DNA of 64,000 nt from Bacteroidota bacterium (lineage in GTDB: Bacteria > Bacteroidota > Bacteroidia > Flavobacteriales > Flavobacteriaceae). Positions within the stretch are counted from its first letter, which is position 1. Every line of letters begins with the position of its first letter. Made by a program: the position numbers and the translations under genes. The stretch is from assembly GCA_022562895.1 (NCBI GenBank), contig JADFOK010000005.1, positions 36,799 through 100,798 of the forward strand, given 5' to 3'. The notes beneath the pieces were generated by a model. That model was given only the letters and a program-made list of their open reading frames with translations. It did no database searches and was not told the DNA's origin. This document shows positions 16,893 to 24,951 of the stretch, in pieces.

Positions 16893-17666
16893 CTAAGTCA
16901 GATCCTTTTCAAGAAGTTTTGTAAGTTCTTCGTGATTATTAAACAACACAAAATCACCGTCTTTTAAATAGGATATTTGTCCGTTTTCTTCTGAAACTAC
17001 AAGGCAAACAGCATCGGTTTTTTCTGTAATTCCCGCGGCGGCTCTATGCCGTAATCCAAACCGTGATGGAATTTTACGATCATCTGAAATAGGTAGTATT
17101 ACTCTTGTAGCTGTAATTGTGTTTTCTTCAATAATAATAGCACCATCGTGTAAAGGACTGTTTTTAAAAAAAATACTTTCTATGATGGGCTGATTTAATT
17201 CTAAATTCATTTCATCCCCTGTAATTTTTACAAAATCAAGGCTGTTATTTCTTTCAATTACAATAAGAGCTCCTGTTTTGCTACTTCCCATATTCTTACA
17301 AGCATTTACTATGGCATCAATGTTTGTAAGTAAATCATTTTCTTTTGAAAGCAATTTAAATTGTTTGATAAACTTACGTCTCGCTTTAAAATTTGTGGAA
17401 CCTAACATTAAGAGAAATCGTCTAATTTCCTGCTGAAATACCACGATGAGTGCAAACATTCCTACACCCAAAAAACCACCTAGGATTTTACTAAATAGCT
17501 CCATTTCTAAAAGTTCGGTTAGCTTCCAGATGATATAGATAATAACAATTCCAATAAATATATTGATTGCTACGGTGCCTTTTACTAATTTGTAGACATA
17601 ATAAAGCAGGAAGGCTACGAGGACTATATCAACTATATCTATTATTCGAATGTCTAATAATTCCAA
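16893..17666 (-). CDS. cdaA: Diadenylate cyclase CdaA (DisA_N domain)
   Basis: CdaA condenses two ATP to cyclic di-AMP at the inner membrane. The 257-residue protein has three N-terminal membrane segments (about 8-27, 30-45 and 57-77) and then the DAC domain. Its two active-site motifs are intact: DGA in LHDGAIII and RHR in FGLRHRAAAG. The start is TTG at 17666 (MELLDIRIIDIVD), which fits the family. folP lies 32 nt upstream in the same orientation, so folP-cdaA is an operon; a folP-cdaA pairing is common in Bacteroidota. I see no GlmM or CdaR partner in the window. Confidence 0.94.
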   Translation of the reverse strand: MELLDIRIIDIVDIVLVAFLLYYVYKLVKGTVAINIFIGIVIIYIIWKLTELLEMELFSKILGGFLGVGMFALIVVFQQEIRRFLLMLGSTNFKARRKFIKQFKLLSKENDLLTNIDAIVNACKNMGSSKTGALIVIERNNSLDFVKITGDEMNLELNQPIIESIFFKNSPLHDGAIIIEENTITATRVILPISDDRKIPSRFGLRHRAAAGITEKTDAVCLVVSEENGQISYLKDGDFVLFNNHEELTKLLEKDLT

Positions 17667-17698
17667 AGGATATCGGCTTTTTGTAAATGTACTTTAAA

Positions 17699-18529
17699 TC
17701 AATGAGACTTCAAATTATGTATTAAATTTATACATTCTACAGCTTCTTTTACATCATGAGTTCTTAGCAAAGAAACTCCTTTATATATAGCTATAGAATG
17801 CAGTGCGGTGGTCCCGTTTAGTGCATCATCGGGAGTTATATCTAAAGTTTTATAAACCAAAGATTTTCTGGAAACGCCTATTAATATTGGCACATCTAAA
17901 GAATCGAAAAGCTCAAGGTTATTGATTAATTCAAAATTTTGTCGCCGGGTTTTGGCAAAGCCAAAACCCGGATCTGCTATTACATCATTGATACCAATTT
18001 CATGTGCTTTTGCAATTTTTTCTGAAAAATATTTTAATAGGTCAATCGTGATATTTTCGTATTTGGTGTCCTTCATCATGGTTTTGGGTGTACCTCTCAT
18101 ATGCATTAAAATATAAGGAACTTTTAAGGTAGCTATTGTTTCAAGCATGGCTGGATCTTGATTTCCTCCGGAAATATCATTTACTATTGCGATACCTGTG
18201 TCTACGCATTGTTTTGCAATTTTACTTCTAAAAGTATCTATCGATAATAATGCATTGGGGAATTCTTTTAAAAGCAATTTCACAACCGGAAGCACTCTTA
18301 ATAATTCATCTTTTTCTGAAACAAAATGAGCCCCGGGTCTTGAGCTATAACCACCAAGATCTAAAAATGTAGCCCCGTCATTTAGCATCTTTTCAGCTAG
18401 TGAAAGAATACTTTTTTCAGTATCCAATTTACCACCATCGAAAAATGAATCTGGAGTAAGGTTGAGGATACCCATAACCTTTGGCTGAGAAAGGTCAATA
18501 AGTCTTCCTTTACAATTAATTGTTTTCAA
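17699..18529 (-). CDS. folP: Dihydropteroate synthase
   Basis: FolP joins pterin pyrophosphate to p-aminobenzoate, the step targeted by sulfonamides. The 276-residue protein has the two pterin-binding signatures: VMGILNLTPDSFFDGG near the start and GATFLDLGGYSSRPGA. Further along are VNDISGG, YILMHMRG, DPGFGFAKT and IGVSRKS. The usual form of the second signature is LDIGGxSTRPG; here it reads LDLGGYSSRPG. Translation starts at TTG 18529 (MKTINCKGR). It is the first gene of the folP-cdaA operon and diverges from the DUF1599 gene with 52 nt between starts. A TAAATTTC near-match to the -7 box lies in the gap. Confidence 0.95.
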   Translation of the reverse strand: MKTINCKGRLIDLSQPKVMGILNLTPDSFFDGGKLDTEKSILSLAEKMLNDGATFLDLGGYSSRPGAHFVSEKDELLRVLPVVKLLLKEFPNALLSIDTFRSKIAKQCVDTGIAIVNDISGGNQDPAMLETIATLKVPYILMHMRGTPKTMMKDTKYENITIDLLKYFSEKIAKAHEIGINDVIADPGFGFAKTRRQNFELINNLELFDSLDVPILIGVSRKSLVYKTLDITPDDALNGTTALHSIAIYKGVSLLRTHDVKEAVECINLIHNLKSH

Positions 18530-18581
18530 TTTTTTAAATTGATTTATTTAAGCGAAATTTACGGAAAATCTTACAGACCCA

Positions 18582-19121
18582 ATGACGGATACTTCAAAAC
18601 AGTATAACAAAGTTATAGATACTTGTAGAAGCTTGTTTATAAATAAAATGAAAGATTACGGTAGTGCTTGGCGCATTTTAAGACTACCGTCCTTAACAGA
18701 TCAAATTTTTATTAAAACACAGCGTATTCGTGGTTTGCAAAAAAATACTGAACGCAAAATAAATGAAGATGAAACAAGTGAATTTATTGGGATAATCAAT
18801 TATTCGGTAATGGCATTAATTCAGCTTGAAAAAGGTGTAGTTGAACAACCCGATATGAACTTGGAAGAAGCTATTTTTGAATACGATCAAAAAATAGCTG
18901 AAACCAAACAATTGATGGAGGACAAAAACCATGATTATGGAGAAGCCTGGCGCGATATACGGATTAGTTCATTAACCGATTTAATTTTACAAAAGCTCCT
19001 TAGAGTAAAACAAATTGAAGATAATCAAGGAAAAACCTTGGTTTCTGAAGGAATAGATGCTAACTATCAAGATATGATTAATTATGCTGTTTTTGCATTG
19101 ATTCACCTTAATGAATTGTAG
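18582..19121 (+). CDS. DUF1599 protein with an internal duplication
   Basis: The 179-residue protein consists of two homologous halves. Repeat one (about 8-86) contains KMKDYGSAWRILRLPSLTDQ, and repeat two (about 98-178) contains KNHDYGEAWRDIRISSLTD. Both then carry a basic helix (RIRGLQ / RVKQIE) and INYSVMALIQLE / INYAVFALIHLN. This is the DUF1599 pattern, which is duplicated in Bacteroidota. The conserved DYG-AWR and paired helices suggest an all-helical nucleotide-handling fold, which is inference. It diverges from folP. Confidence 0.85.
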   Translation: MTDTSKQYNKVIDTCRSLFINKMKDYGSAWRILRLPSLTDQIFIKTQRIRGLQKNTERKINEDETSEFIGIINYSVMALIQLEKGVVEQPDMNLEEAIFEYDQKIAETKQLMEDKNHDYGEAWRDIRISSLTDLILQKLLRVKQIEDNQGKTLVSEGIDANYQDMINYAVFALIHLNEL

Positions 19122-19241
19122 ATAAGATAAATAATCCCATTAAGAGGGACATTAGTGGTATAAATCCCATAACCATTCCACCCCGACGGTAATGAGTTCA
19201 TCGCTTAAAGGGTAAAATTATTTTAATAAACATTTAAAAAT

Positions 19242-20351
19242 ATGAAATACATCGTAGGACTCTCAAGAATACTTGTTGGATTATTATTTATTATCAGTGG
19301 AATTATAAAACTTAATGATCCTGTGGGTTTTTCTTTTAAGTTAGAAGATTACTTCGCACCAGAAGTACTCAATCTGGATTTTTTAGTGCCCTATGCTTTA
19401 CTAATAGCCATTTTTGTAGTGATCTATGAAGTAATGCTGGGGGTTATGATTCTACTGGGATATGCCAAAAAATTTACACTATGGAGTTTATTATTAATGA
19501 TCGTTTTCTTTACGTTCCTTACTTTTTATTCGGCGTATTTTAATAAAGTAACCGATTGTGGATGCTTTGGAGATGCCATTAAATTAACACCTTGGGAATC
19601 TTTTACCAAGGATATAGTGTTATTGGTATTAATTTTAATTTTATTCTTCAAAAGGGATCATATCAAACCTATTATATCAAGCACTATTAGAAAAATTGTA
19701 GTCTATAGTTCATTTATAGGCTGTATGATCTTTGGATATTATGTTTTACAGCATTTACCTGTCATTGATTTTAGACCCTATAAAATAGGGGCAAATATAA
19801 CCGAGGGAATGACGTATCCACCAGATGCCCAAAAACCAATTTTTGAATACCTTTGGACCTTTACAAATAACGGAAAAGAAAAAATTGTTGTTACCAATGG
19901 GAGTTTTCCCAATGAGGAGGGTAAATATACTGTAGAAACCAAAATGATACAAAAGGGATACGAACCACCCATCCATGATTATACTATGGAACTTGAGGGT
20001 AAGGATTATACTTCAGAATTATTAGCTGAAGATAATTTAGTTATTGTTGTTGCTTACAGTATAAGCAATAGCGAAAAAGAAGGATTTATTTCTATAGGCA
20101 AAATAACAAATGAAGCATTAAAGAAAGGATATAAAGTTATAGGTCTTTCTGCATCCAGTAAACAAGTTACTAATGCTTTGGTTAAAGAATACAAATTGAA
20201 TTTCAATTTTTATTTTTGTGACGAGACCACTTTAAAAACCATCATACGAAGCAATCCTGCAATTATGGAACTTCAAAATGGAACCATTATGCAAAAGCTT
20301 CACTGGAACGATGCCTTAGATTTGAAATTAAATACTTTAAAACGTAAATAA
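19242..20351 (+). CDS. BT_3928-type DoxX-like membrane protein
   Basis: The 369-residue protein has four or five membrane segments in residues 1-170: a DoxX-like half starting MKYIVGLSRILVGLLFIISG, with the FSFKLEDYF block. A C-terminal soluble domain of about 190 residues follows. It has thioredoxin-like strands (LVIVVAYSISNSEK, YKVIGLSASS, FYFCDETTLKTIIRSNPAIMEL), but I see no CxxC. A TDCGCFGD motif sits in the membrane domain (about residues 104-111). This layout matches the BT_3928 family of Bacteroidota, whose function is undetermined. It is 7 nt from an ABC permease gene and likely co-transcribed with it and tpiA. Confidence 0.82.
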   Translation: MKYIVGLSRILVGLLFIISGIIKLNDPVGFSFKLEDYFAPEVLNLDFLVPYALLIAIFVVIYEVMLGVMILLGYAKKFTLWSLLLMIVFFTFLTFYSAYFNKVTDCGCFGDAIKLTPWESFTKDIVLLVLILILFFKRDHIKPIISSTIRKIVVYSSFIGCMIFGYYVLQHLPVIDFRPYKIGANITEGMTYPPDAQKPIFEYLWTFTNNGKEKIVVTNGSFPNEEGKYTVETKMIQKGYEPPIHDYTMELEGKDYTSELLAEDNLVIVVAYSISNSEKEGFISIGKITNEALKKGYKVIGLSASSKQVTNALVKEYKLNFNFYFCDETTLKTIIRSNPAIMELQNGTIMQKLHWNDALDLKLNTLKRK

Positions 20352-20358
20352 ATAGACA

Positions 20359-21435
20359 GTGTTAGGATACTTACTACAAAAATTAGGTTATGCAATACTT
20401 ACCTTGTTTGGGGTAGTAACCGTAATTTTTTTATTGTTTACTATTCTTCCCGGAGACCCTGCTCGTATGATGTTAGGACAAAATGAAAGTGCTGAGCAAA
20501 TTGCCATTGTTAAAAAGAAATACGGCTTCGATAAACCTGTGAGTAAGCAATATTTATATTATTTAAATGACTTGTCTCCCTTGTCATTTCATAGTTCGAA
20601 CCCGGAGGATTACACCTATCTTTCAGAAAATAAATACAACGCTTCAAAAATGTTTAATATTGGGGAAATAGACGTTGTAATTAAACTTCCTTATTTGCGA
20701 GACTCCTTTCAAAAAAACGGAAAGAAAGTAAGTACTGTAATTGCTGAAACCCTACCTAACACTTTTATTTTAGCAATTTCTGCAATTTTTATTGCTATGA
20801 TATTAGGAGTTTTTCTTGGAATAGTTTCAGCGATGTTTAAAGATGGTTGGCTAGACAAAACGATACAATTATTAAGCACTTTCGGAATGAGTGTTCCTTC
20901 ATTTTTTAGTGCAATAATTTTTGCTTGGTTGTTCGGATTTGTATTGCATGAATATACCGGGTTAAACATGACAGGTAGTCTTTATGAAGTAGATGATTTT
21001 GGTGAGGGTAAATACATACAATGGAAAAACCTTATTTTACCTGCTGTTGTTTTGGGGATTCGTCCCTTAGCGGTTGTGAGTCAGTTAATGAGAGGATCGC
21101 TCCTGGAAGTAATGAGTATGGATTATATAAGAACTGCAAAAGCAAAGGGTTTAACCTTGTTTACCATAGTAAAAAAGCATGCGTTAAAAAATGCCCTAAA
21201 CCCTGTGGTTACAGCTATTTCAGGATGGTTTGCATCTATGCTGTCAGGCGCAGTTTTTGTAGAGTATATATTTGGGTGGAATGGAATTGGAAAAGAAATT
21301 GTGGACGCTCTCAACACACTTGATTTACCTGTTATCATGGGAGCCGTGATAGTAATTGCAACTTTGTTTATAATAATTAATATTTTTGTAGATGTTATCT
21401 ACGGGTGGCTGGATCCAAAAATTAGAACTAGATGA
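20359..21435 (+). CDS. ABC transporter permease, DppB/OppB type, no partner genes
   Basis: The 358-residue membrane protein is of the peptide/nickel permease B family: GVVTVIFLLFTILPGDPARMMLG at the N terminus, and a binding-protein-dependent transport motif (MDYIRTAKAKGL, EAA loop) near residue 255. Six hydrophobic segments are visible. The start is GTG at 20359. The usual DppC, ATPase and binding-protein genes are not adjacent, and the neighbours are BT_3928 and tpiA. Family members with this isolated position occur in other flavobacteria (recalled, not checked). An insertion of about 60 residues, including SPLSFHSSNPEDYTYLSENK, separates the first two membrane segments. Confidence 0.85.
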   Translation: MLGYLLQKLGYAILTLFGVVTVIFLLFTILPGDPARMMLGQNESAEQIAIVKKKYGFDKPVSKQYLYYLNDLSPLSFHSSNPEDYTYLSENKYNASKMFNIGEIDVVIKLPYLRDSFQKNGKKVSTVIAETLPNTFILAISAIFIAMILGVFLGIVSAMFKDGWLDKTIQLLSTFGMSVPSFFSAIIFAWLFGFVLHEYTGLNMTGSLYEVDDFGEGKYIQWKNLILPAVVLGIRPLAVVSQLMRGSLLEVMSMDYIRTAKAKGLTLFTIVKKHALKNALNPVVTAISGWFASMLSGAVFVEYIFGWNGIGKEIVDALNTLDLPVIMGAVIVIATLFIIINIFVDVIYGWLDPKIRTR

Positions 21436-21444
21436 TTTATTAAG

Positions 21445-22194
21445 ATGAGAAAAAATATTGTAGCCGGTAATTGGAAGATGAATAATAATCTACCTGAAAC
21501 AGAAGAATTAATTTCGGAATTAAAAAAGTTGGTACAAACTTCTGATACCGAAGTTTTGATTGCTCCATCTTATATAAGCCTTAATTCTGCTTGTGAAATT
21601 TTAAATGGCACCAATATAGAAGTCATTGCACAAAACATGCATTTTGCTGAAAATGGTTCTTTTACAGGTGAAATTTCTGCAGAGATGTTGAAGAGTGTTG
21701 GAATTAAAACAGTTATTTTAGGACATAGTGAACGCAGAGAAAATTTTAACGAAGACGAAGCCCTTTTAAAACAAAAAGTAAATACAGGCTTGCAAAACGG
21801 TTTGCGAATTATATTTTGTTTTGGTGAAAAAATTGAAGATAGAAGTGTGGGAAATCATTTTATTGTAGTCGAAAAACAAATAAGAAATGTATTGTTTCAT
21901 CTATCTGAAGATAAATGGAGTTCTTTAATATTAGCCTATGAACCTATTTGGGCTATTGGTACTGGAGAAACTGCATCACCGGAACAAGCGCAAGAAATGC
22001 ATGCGTTTATCCGTAGTCTGATTTCAGAAAAATACAATAACGCTGTTGCTGAAAATGTGTCTATACTTTATGGTGGGAGTGTAAAACCGGAAAATGCTAA
22101 TGAAATATTTGGCAAACCCGATGTGGATGGCGGACTTATTGGAGGAGCTTCCTTAAATGCCAAAAGTTTTATGGCCATTGTAAATTCTTTTTAA
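21445..22194 (+). CDS. tpiA: Triose-phosphate isomerase
   Basis: TpiA interconverts dihydroxyacetone phosphate and glyceraldehyde 3-phosphate. The 249-residue length and motifs are standard: GNWKMN (Lys), ILGHSERRE (catalytic His), AYEPIWAIGTG (catalytic Glu and loop 6) and ILYGGSVKPEN. ATG is at 21445, 9 nt after the permease stop, so it is likely in the BT_3928-permease-tpiA transcript. The sequence after the stop carries a degenerate stretch that looks like the tail of prmA. Confidence 0.97.
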   Translation: MRKNIVAGNWKMNNNLPETEELISELKKLVQTSDTEVLIAPSYISLNSACEILNGTNIEVIAQNMHFAENGSFTGEISAEMLKSVGIKTVILGHSERRENFNEDEALLKQKVNTGLQNGLRIIFCFGEKIEDRSVGNHFIVVEKQIRNVLFHLSEDKWSSLILAYEPIWAIGTGETASPEQAQEMHAFIRSLISEKYNNAVAENVSILYGGSVKPENANEIFGKPDVDGGLIGGASLNAKSFMAIVNSF

Positions 22195-22215
22195 CATCAA
22201 AGTATTTATCTCTAA

Positions 22216-22326
22216 ACATTTTATAGGTGTTTGCCAATATTTATAAAACTTACAATAAGCAAGAAACTACTTTCGTTTCTATTGAGGAGAAAAATAACTG
22301 GATTGCAATAAAATTTGTATTTTTAG
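22216..22326 (+). pseudogene. prmA: Probable remnant of prmA (ribosomal protein L11 methyltransferase)
   Basis: Between tpiA and clpS, a reading frame ahead of the clpS ATG encodes TTFVSIEEKNNWIAIKFVF. This resembles the C-terminal tail of flavobacterial PrmA (a phenylalanine/valine strand, then a basic-NNWV.LK.V ending). In a neighbouring frame, 22216-22254 encodes TFYRCLPIFIKL, resembling the preceding GFY..DLP block. The two pieces are out of frame, no methyltransferase core is present, and no stop follows the tail in frame. The order tpiA-prmA-clpS is common in flavobacteria (from memory). I infer a large deletion with a decaying 3' scar. Chance similarity cannot be excluded for so short a piece. 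Confidence 0.45.
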
Positions 22327-22343
22327 TTATATTCTTAATAATT

Positions 22344-22619
22344 ATGGGATCAAAAGAAAAAATACAAGAGGAAGTTTTGTATGCCGAAAAGGAGAGTGAA
22401 CATCGCGAAATTGTTCTCTACAATGACGATGTTAATACTTTCGATCACGTAATAAATACACTTATCCATGCCTGTGATCATACTCCTGAGCAGGCTGAAC
22501 AATGTTCTATTATAGTTCATTATAAAGGTAAATGTATTGTTAAATCGGGTACTTATGAGGAATTAAAGCCTCGTTGTACCATGCTTCTAAATGCCGATTT
22601 AAACGCTGAAATAGTTTAA
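22344..22619 (+). CDS. clpS: ClpS adaptor protein
   Basis: ClpS delivers N-degron substrates to the ClpAP/ClpCP protease. The 91-residue protein has REIVLYNDDVNTFDHVINTL, the core substrate-pocket strand and Asn-Asp pair, then HACDHTPEQAEQCSIIVHYKGKCIVKSG and KPRCTMLLNADLNAEIV. I set the start at 22344 (MGSKEKIQEEV). An in-frame extension of 39 codons upstream looks like a fused prmA remnant with no ClpS likeness. tRNA-Arg follows after 63 nt. Confidence 0.92.
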   Translation: MGSKEKIQEEVLYAEKESEHREIVLYNDDVNTFDHVINTLIHACDHTPEQAEQCSIIVHYKGKCIVKSGTYEELKPRCTMLLNADLNAEIV

Positions 22620-22662
22620 TTGTTTTATTTATTTTTATTATGATTTTTGCATAATATATTTT

Positions 22663-22670
22663 TATATTTG
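22663..22670 (+). promoter_or_regulatory. Promoter -7 box (TATATTTG) for tRNA-Arg
   Basis: TATATTTG ends 12 nt before the first tRNA nucleotide, a good distance for a short tRNA leader. A TTTG at 22646-22649 is too close (13 nt) for a standard -33 box. Confidence 0.6.
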
Positions 22671-22682
22671 CAGCCCATTTAA

Positions 22683-22759
22683 GGCCACGTGGCGCAACTG
22701 AATAGCGCACTTGATTACGGCTCAAGAGGTTACAGGTTTGAATCCTGTCGTGGTCACCA
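22683..22759 (+). tRNA. tRNA-Arg (anticodon ACG), CCA encoded
   Basis: All cloverleaf arms fold. The acceptor stem is GGCCACG with CGTGGTC (one G-U pair). The D stem is GCGC/GCGC, and the anticodon stem CTTGA/TCAAG encloses loop TTACGGC (anticodon ACG). The variable loop is AGGTT, and the T stem ACAGG/CCTGT has loop TTTGAAT. Discriminator A is at 22756, and a genomic CCA follows at 22757-22759. The ACG anticodon would be edited to ICG by TadA to read CGU/CGC/CGA. Confidence 0.97.
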
Positions 22760-22793
22760 TAAATCAACAAAAAGTTGAAAATATAGCAATAAG

Positions 22794-22823
22794 AAAAAGA
22801 GGAAATTTATTTTCTCTTTTTTG
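22794..22823 (+). terminator. Hairpin terminator after tRNA-Arg
   Basis: AAAAAGAGGAAA pairs with TTTTCTCTTTTT across a short TTTA loop, with one bulged G, and runs into further T residues. The stem is A/U-rich, so it may be weak. It begins 34 nt after the CCA end. Confidence 0.6.
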
Positions 22824-22932
22824 TTTGTGAAGTTTTCTTTTGTTGATTTTCAAAGCGGAGCTTTACCAGAATCATATAAAGTTAATCCATGTTCACTAAA
22901 ATAAAAACCCTTAATGAAAATTGTAGAGTTTT

Positions 22933-23085
22933 TTAATCCAAGGCATTTTTAGTTACCCATAAGCGATATCCAAACAATGCCATTTGCCATTTTTTTGCTT
23001 TAGCAAGATCAACACCTCGTTTAGTAAGGCTTGGTAGAATTAATCTGTTGATTTTCGCTAAACTTTTAAATAAGGTTTTTTTCAT
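22933..23085 (-). CDS. Conserved 50-residue basic protein
   Basis: This small gene encodes 50 residues: MKKTLFKSLAKINRLILPSL, then TKRGVDLAKAKKWQMALFGY and RLWVTKNALD, ending in TAA. The pattern (amphipathic basic helix, ILPS, K.G.DL.KA.KWQ.AL.G.R..VT..ALD) matches a short protein I recall as widespread in flavobacteria, sometimes labelled SsrA-binding protein without good reason. It has no visible membrane segment or metal site. It lies in the gap between the tRNA and the BlaR1-like gene, reading minus. No promoter match is obvious. Function is unknown. Confidence 0.7.
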   Translation of the reverse strand: MKKTLFKSLAKINRLILPSLTKRGVDLAKAKKWQMALFGYRLWVTKNALD

Positions 23086-23098
23086 ATATCAAAATTAC

Positions 23099-23139
23099 TA
23101 AAAAAAAGTCCTACCCTGACATTAAACAAGATAGGACCT
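23099..23139 (-). terminator. Terminator of the blaI-blaR1 operon (minus strand)
   Basis: On the minus strand GTCCTA and TAGGAC form the ends of a hairpin with a loop of about 18 nt, followed by eight T residues (23107-23100). It begins 21 nt after the M56 peptidase stop. Confidence 0.75.
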
Positions 23140-23159
23140 AATAGTACTCAAAATGATGG

Positions 23160-24950
23160 TTAATTTTTCTTGGTTGTAATTAGTATTACCCCATCTTTTG
23201 CTTTTTTACCATATTTTTCTATGGCTTTATCTCCTTTTAAATACTCAATTTTTATAACACTGTCTGAATCAATTTCATCCATTTTCTTTATTGATGCTTT
23301 TTTTCCATCTATAATAATTAAAGGATCTTTTCCATCTTCAGTATCAATAAAAAAGAATTTACCTCCTTTTCCTTTATGTAATTTCATTTTTATATGATTT
23401 CTACCCTCACCATCACTTATAAAAAAGAAGTTATGGTTATCGTCTAAATGTATTGAATCCCCATAAAATATTATCTCTACATCTTCACCATCTTCATCAT
23501 CATCAATTACATATTTATAAAAAGTATTTTTATGCTTCTTCCCCTTATTTGAGTTCCAGGTATGAATAGTATTATGGTCATCATCAATATCACTAAAATA
23601 TTTATTTCCATTTTTAGAAACAAAGTGAAGATTATGTCTTCCGGTACTCCCCAGTCTTATTTCTCCGGTTTTATCATTGTAATATATTTGGAATGATCTA
23701 ATCCCATCTTCATCTTTTATGTTAAAATTACTATTCGATGATTTGAATTTAACATCTACTTTGATGGATGTAATTTCACCGGAGCGATTTCTTTCAACAT
23801 CACTAAATTTAACTGTAACATTGTAATTATCCTTAAAAATATTCTTGATTTTTTTCAACTCAGCATCACTGGTATTTTTATCGATGGTCATAGTGATCTC
23901 ATTAGCTACATTTTTTATTTCTTTTTTTGTGGAAACAAAAGCTAATTTACTCCCTTCTTCATTTCTATGTTTTTTGATTAAAGCATTATTTTTGTCAAAA
24001 AATTGATTATTACTTATCAATTCAGAATTAGTTTGGGTAGAAACGAAATTTACGGTATTGTTAGTATAGGCTTTCTTATATTCTACAACCTCTTTTACAT
24101 TAAAACTCCATAAAAATACCGCCAGTAAAGGAAGTATTAGTGCAAATTTCCATTTGTTTTGTGTTTTAGACGTGGTTTTGTGTAACATAATTATTCGTTT
24201 TTTAATTAATGATTGATAAAATTTATTGGCTAACGCTGGTTGTAAGGAAGTTGATAAAACTTTTACCAAGGTTAACTGATATGCTTTTTTTGAAGTTACT
24301 TGATGAGCTGTTTCATTATCAGCAATAAACTCAAGATTTTCTTCAATTCCTTTTTTATATAGCCAGGCAAATGGATTTATCCATTGAAAAACAAGCATTA
24401 AATTTGCTATTAATATATCTATGGAATGCCATTGAGAAGCATGTGCTTGCTCATGGGATATAATCATTTTTAATTCTTCTGGCAGATGGAGATTAGGATT
24501 GTAAACTATGTATTTAAAAAATGAAAATGGTGTTATATTTTTGTTTGTTCTTATATAGGTATATCCCCCTAATTTTTCTGAAGGGAATCTATTTAGTAAT
24601 TTAAGTAAAGAAAAGAATTGTTTTAAAAACCGGATACTCAATAGTATTACGCCAATAAAATATATGACAAGTCCAATTTTCCACCAATCTAATATAAAAT
24701 TAGTCTCTTGTTGAATTGTATTTGTTATGGGATTAATTTCAGTAACAAATAAAGCACTAGAATCCGGAATGACAACAAAGGTTGTTTTGGTAAATATCAA
24801 TAAGGGTAGTAAAAGAGATACGATAACACCTAAAATTAGAAAGTGTCTGTTTGATGAAAAAAAGGTGTCTTTTTTTAAAACTGTAAAATAAACAATATAA
24901 AACAAGGTGAGTATAGCACTCGATTTTATTATATAAATTAGAATTTCCAT
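23160..24950 (-). CDS. BlaR1-like M56 peptidase, membrane sensor with TonB-plug-like tail
   Basis: The 596-residue protein has four membrane segments: about 3-24, 37-53, 91-108 and 272-290. The gluzincin motif HEQAH is at 166-170, and ENLEFIADNETAH near 204-215 supplies the third ligand. This is the BlaR1/MecR1 protease module, which cleaves the BlaI repressor. No penicillin-binding sensor domain follows. The 300-residue C-terminal region is Asp/Lys-rich, unrecognised and probably periplasmic. It ends with IKIEYLKGDKAIEKYG and KKAKDGVILITTKKN, the pattern of a TonB receptor plug strand seen at the end of many bacteroidete M56 proteins. It lies one nucleotide after blaI. The signal sensed is unlikely to be a beta-lactam through a classic domain. 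Confidence 0.87.
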   Translation of the reverse strand: MEILIYIIKSSAILTLFYIVYFTVLKKDTFFSSNRHFLILGVIVSLLLPLLIFTKTTFVVIPDSSALFVTEINPITNTIQQETNFILDWWKIGLVIYFIGVILLSIRFLKQFFSLLKLLNRFPSEKLGGYTYIRTNKNITPFSFFKYIVYNPNLHLPEELKMIISHEQAHASQWHSIDILIANLMLVFQWINPFAWLYKKGIEENLEFIADNETAHQVTSKKAYQLTLVKVLSTSLQPALANKFYQSLIKKRIIMLHKTTSKTQNKWKFALILPLLAVFLWSFNVKEVVEYKKAYTNNTVNFVSTQTNSELISNNQFFDKNNALIKKHRNEEGSKLAFVSTKKEIKNVANEITMTIDKNTSDAELKKIKNIFKDNYNVTVKFSDVERNRSGEITSIKVDVKFKSSNSNFNIKDEDGIRSFQIYYNDKTGEIRLGSTGRHNLHFVSKNGNKYFSDIDDDHNTIHTWNSNKGKKHKNTFYKYVIDDDEDGEDVEIIFYGDSIHLDDNHNFFFISDGEGRNHIKMKLHKGKGGKFFFIDTEDGKDPLIIIDGKKASIKKMDEIDSDSVIKIEYLKGDKAIEKYGKKAKDGVILITTKKN

Positions 24951-24951
24951 A

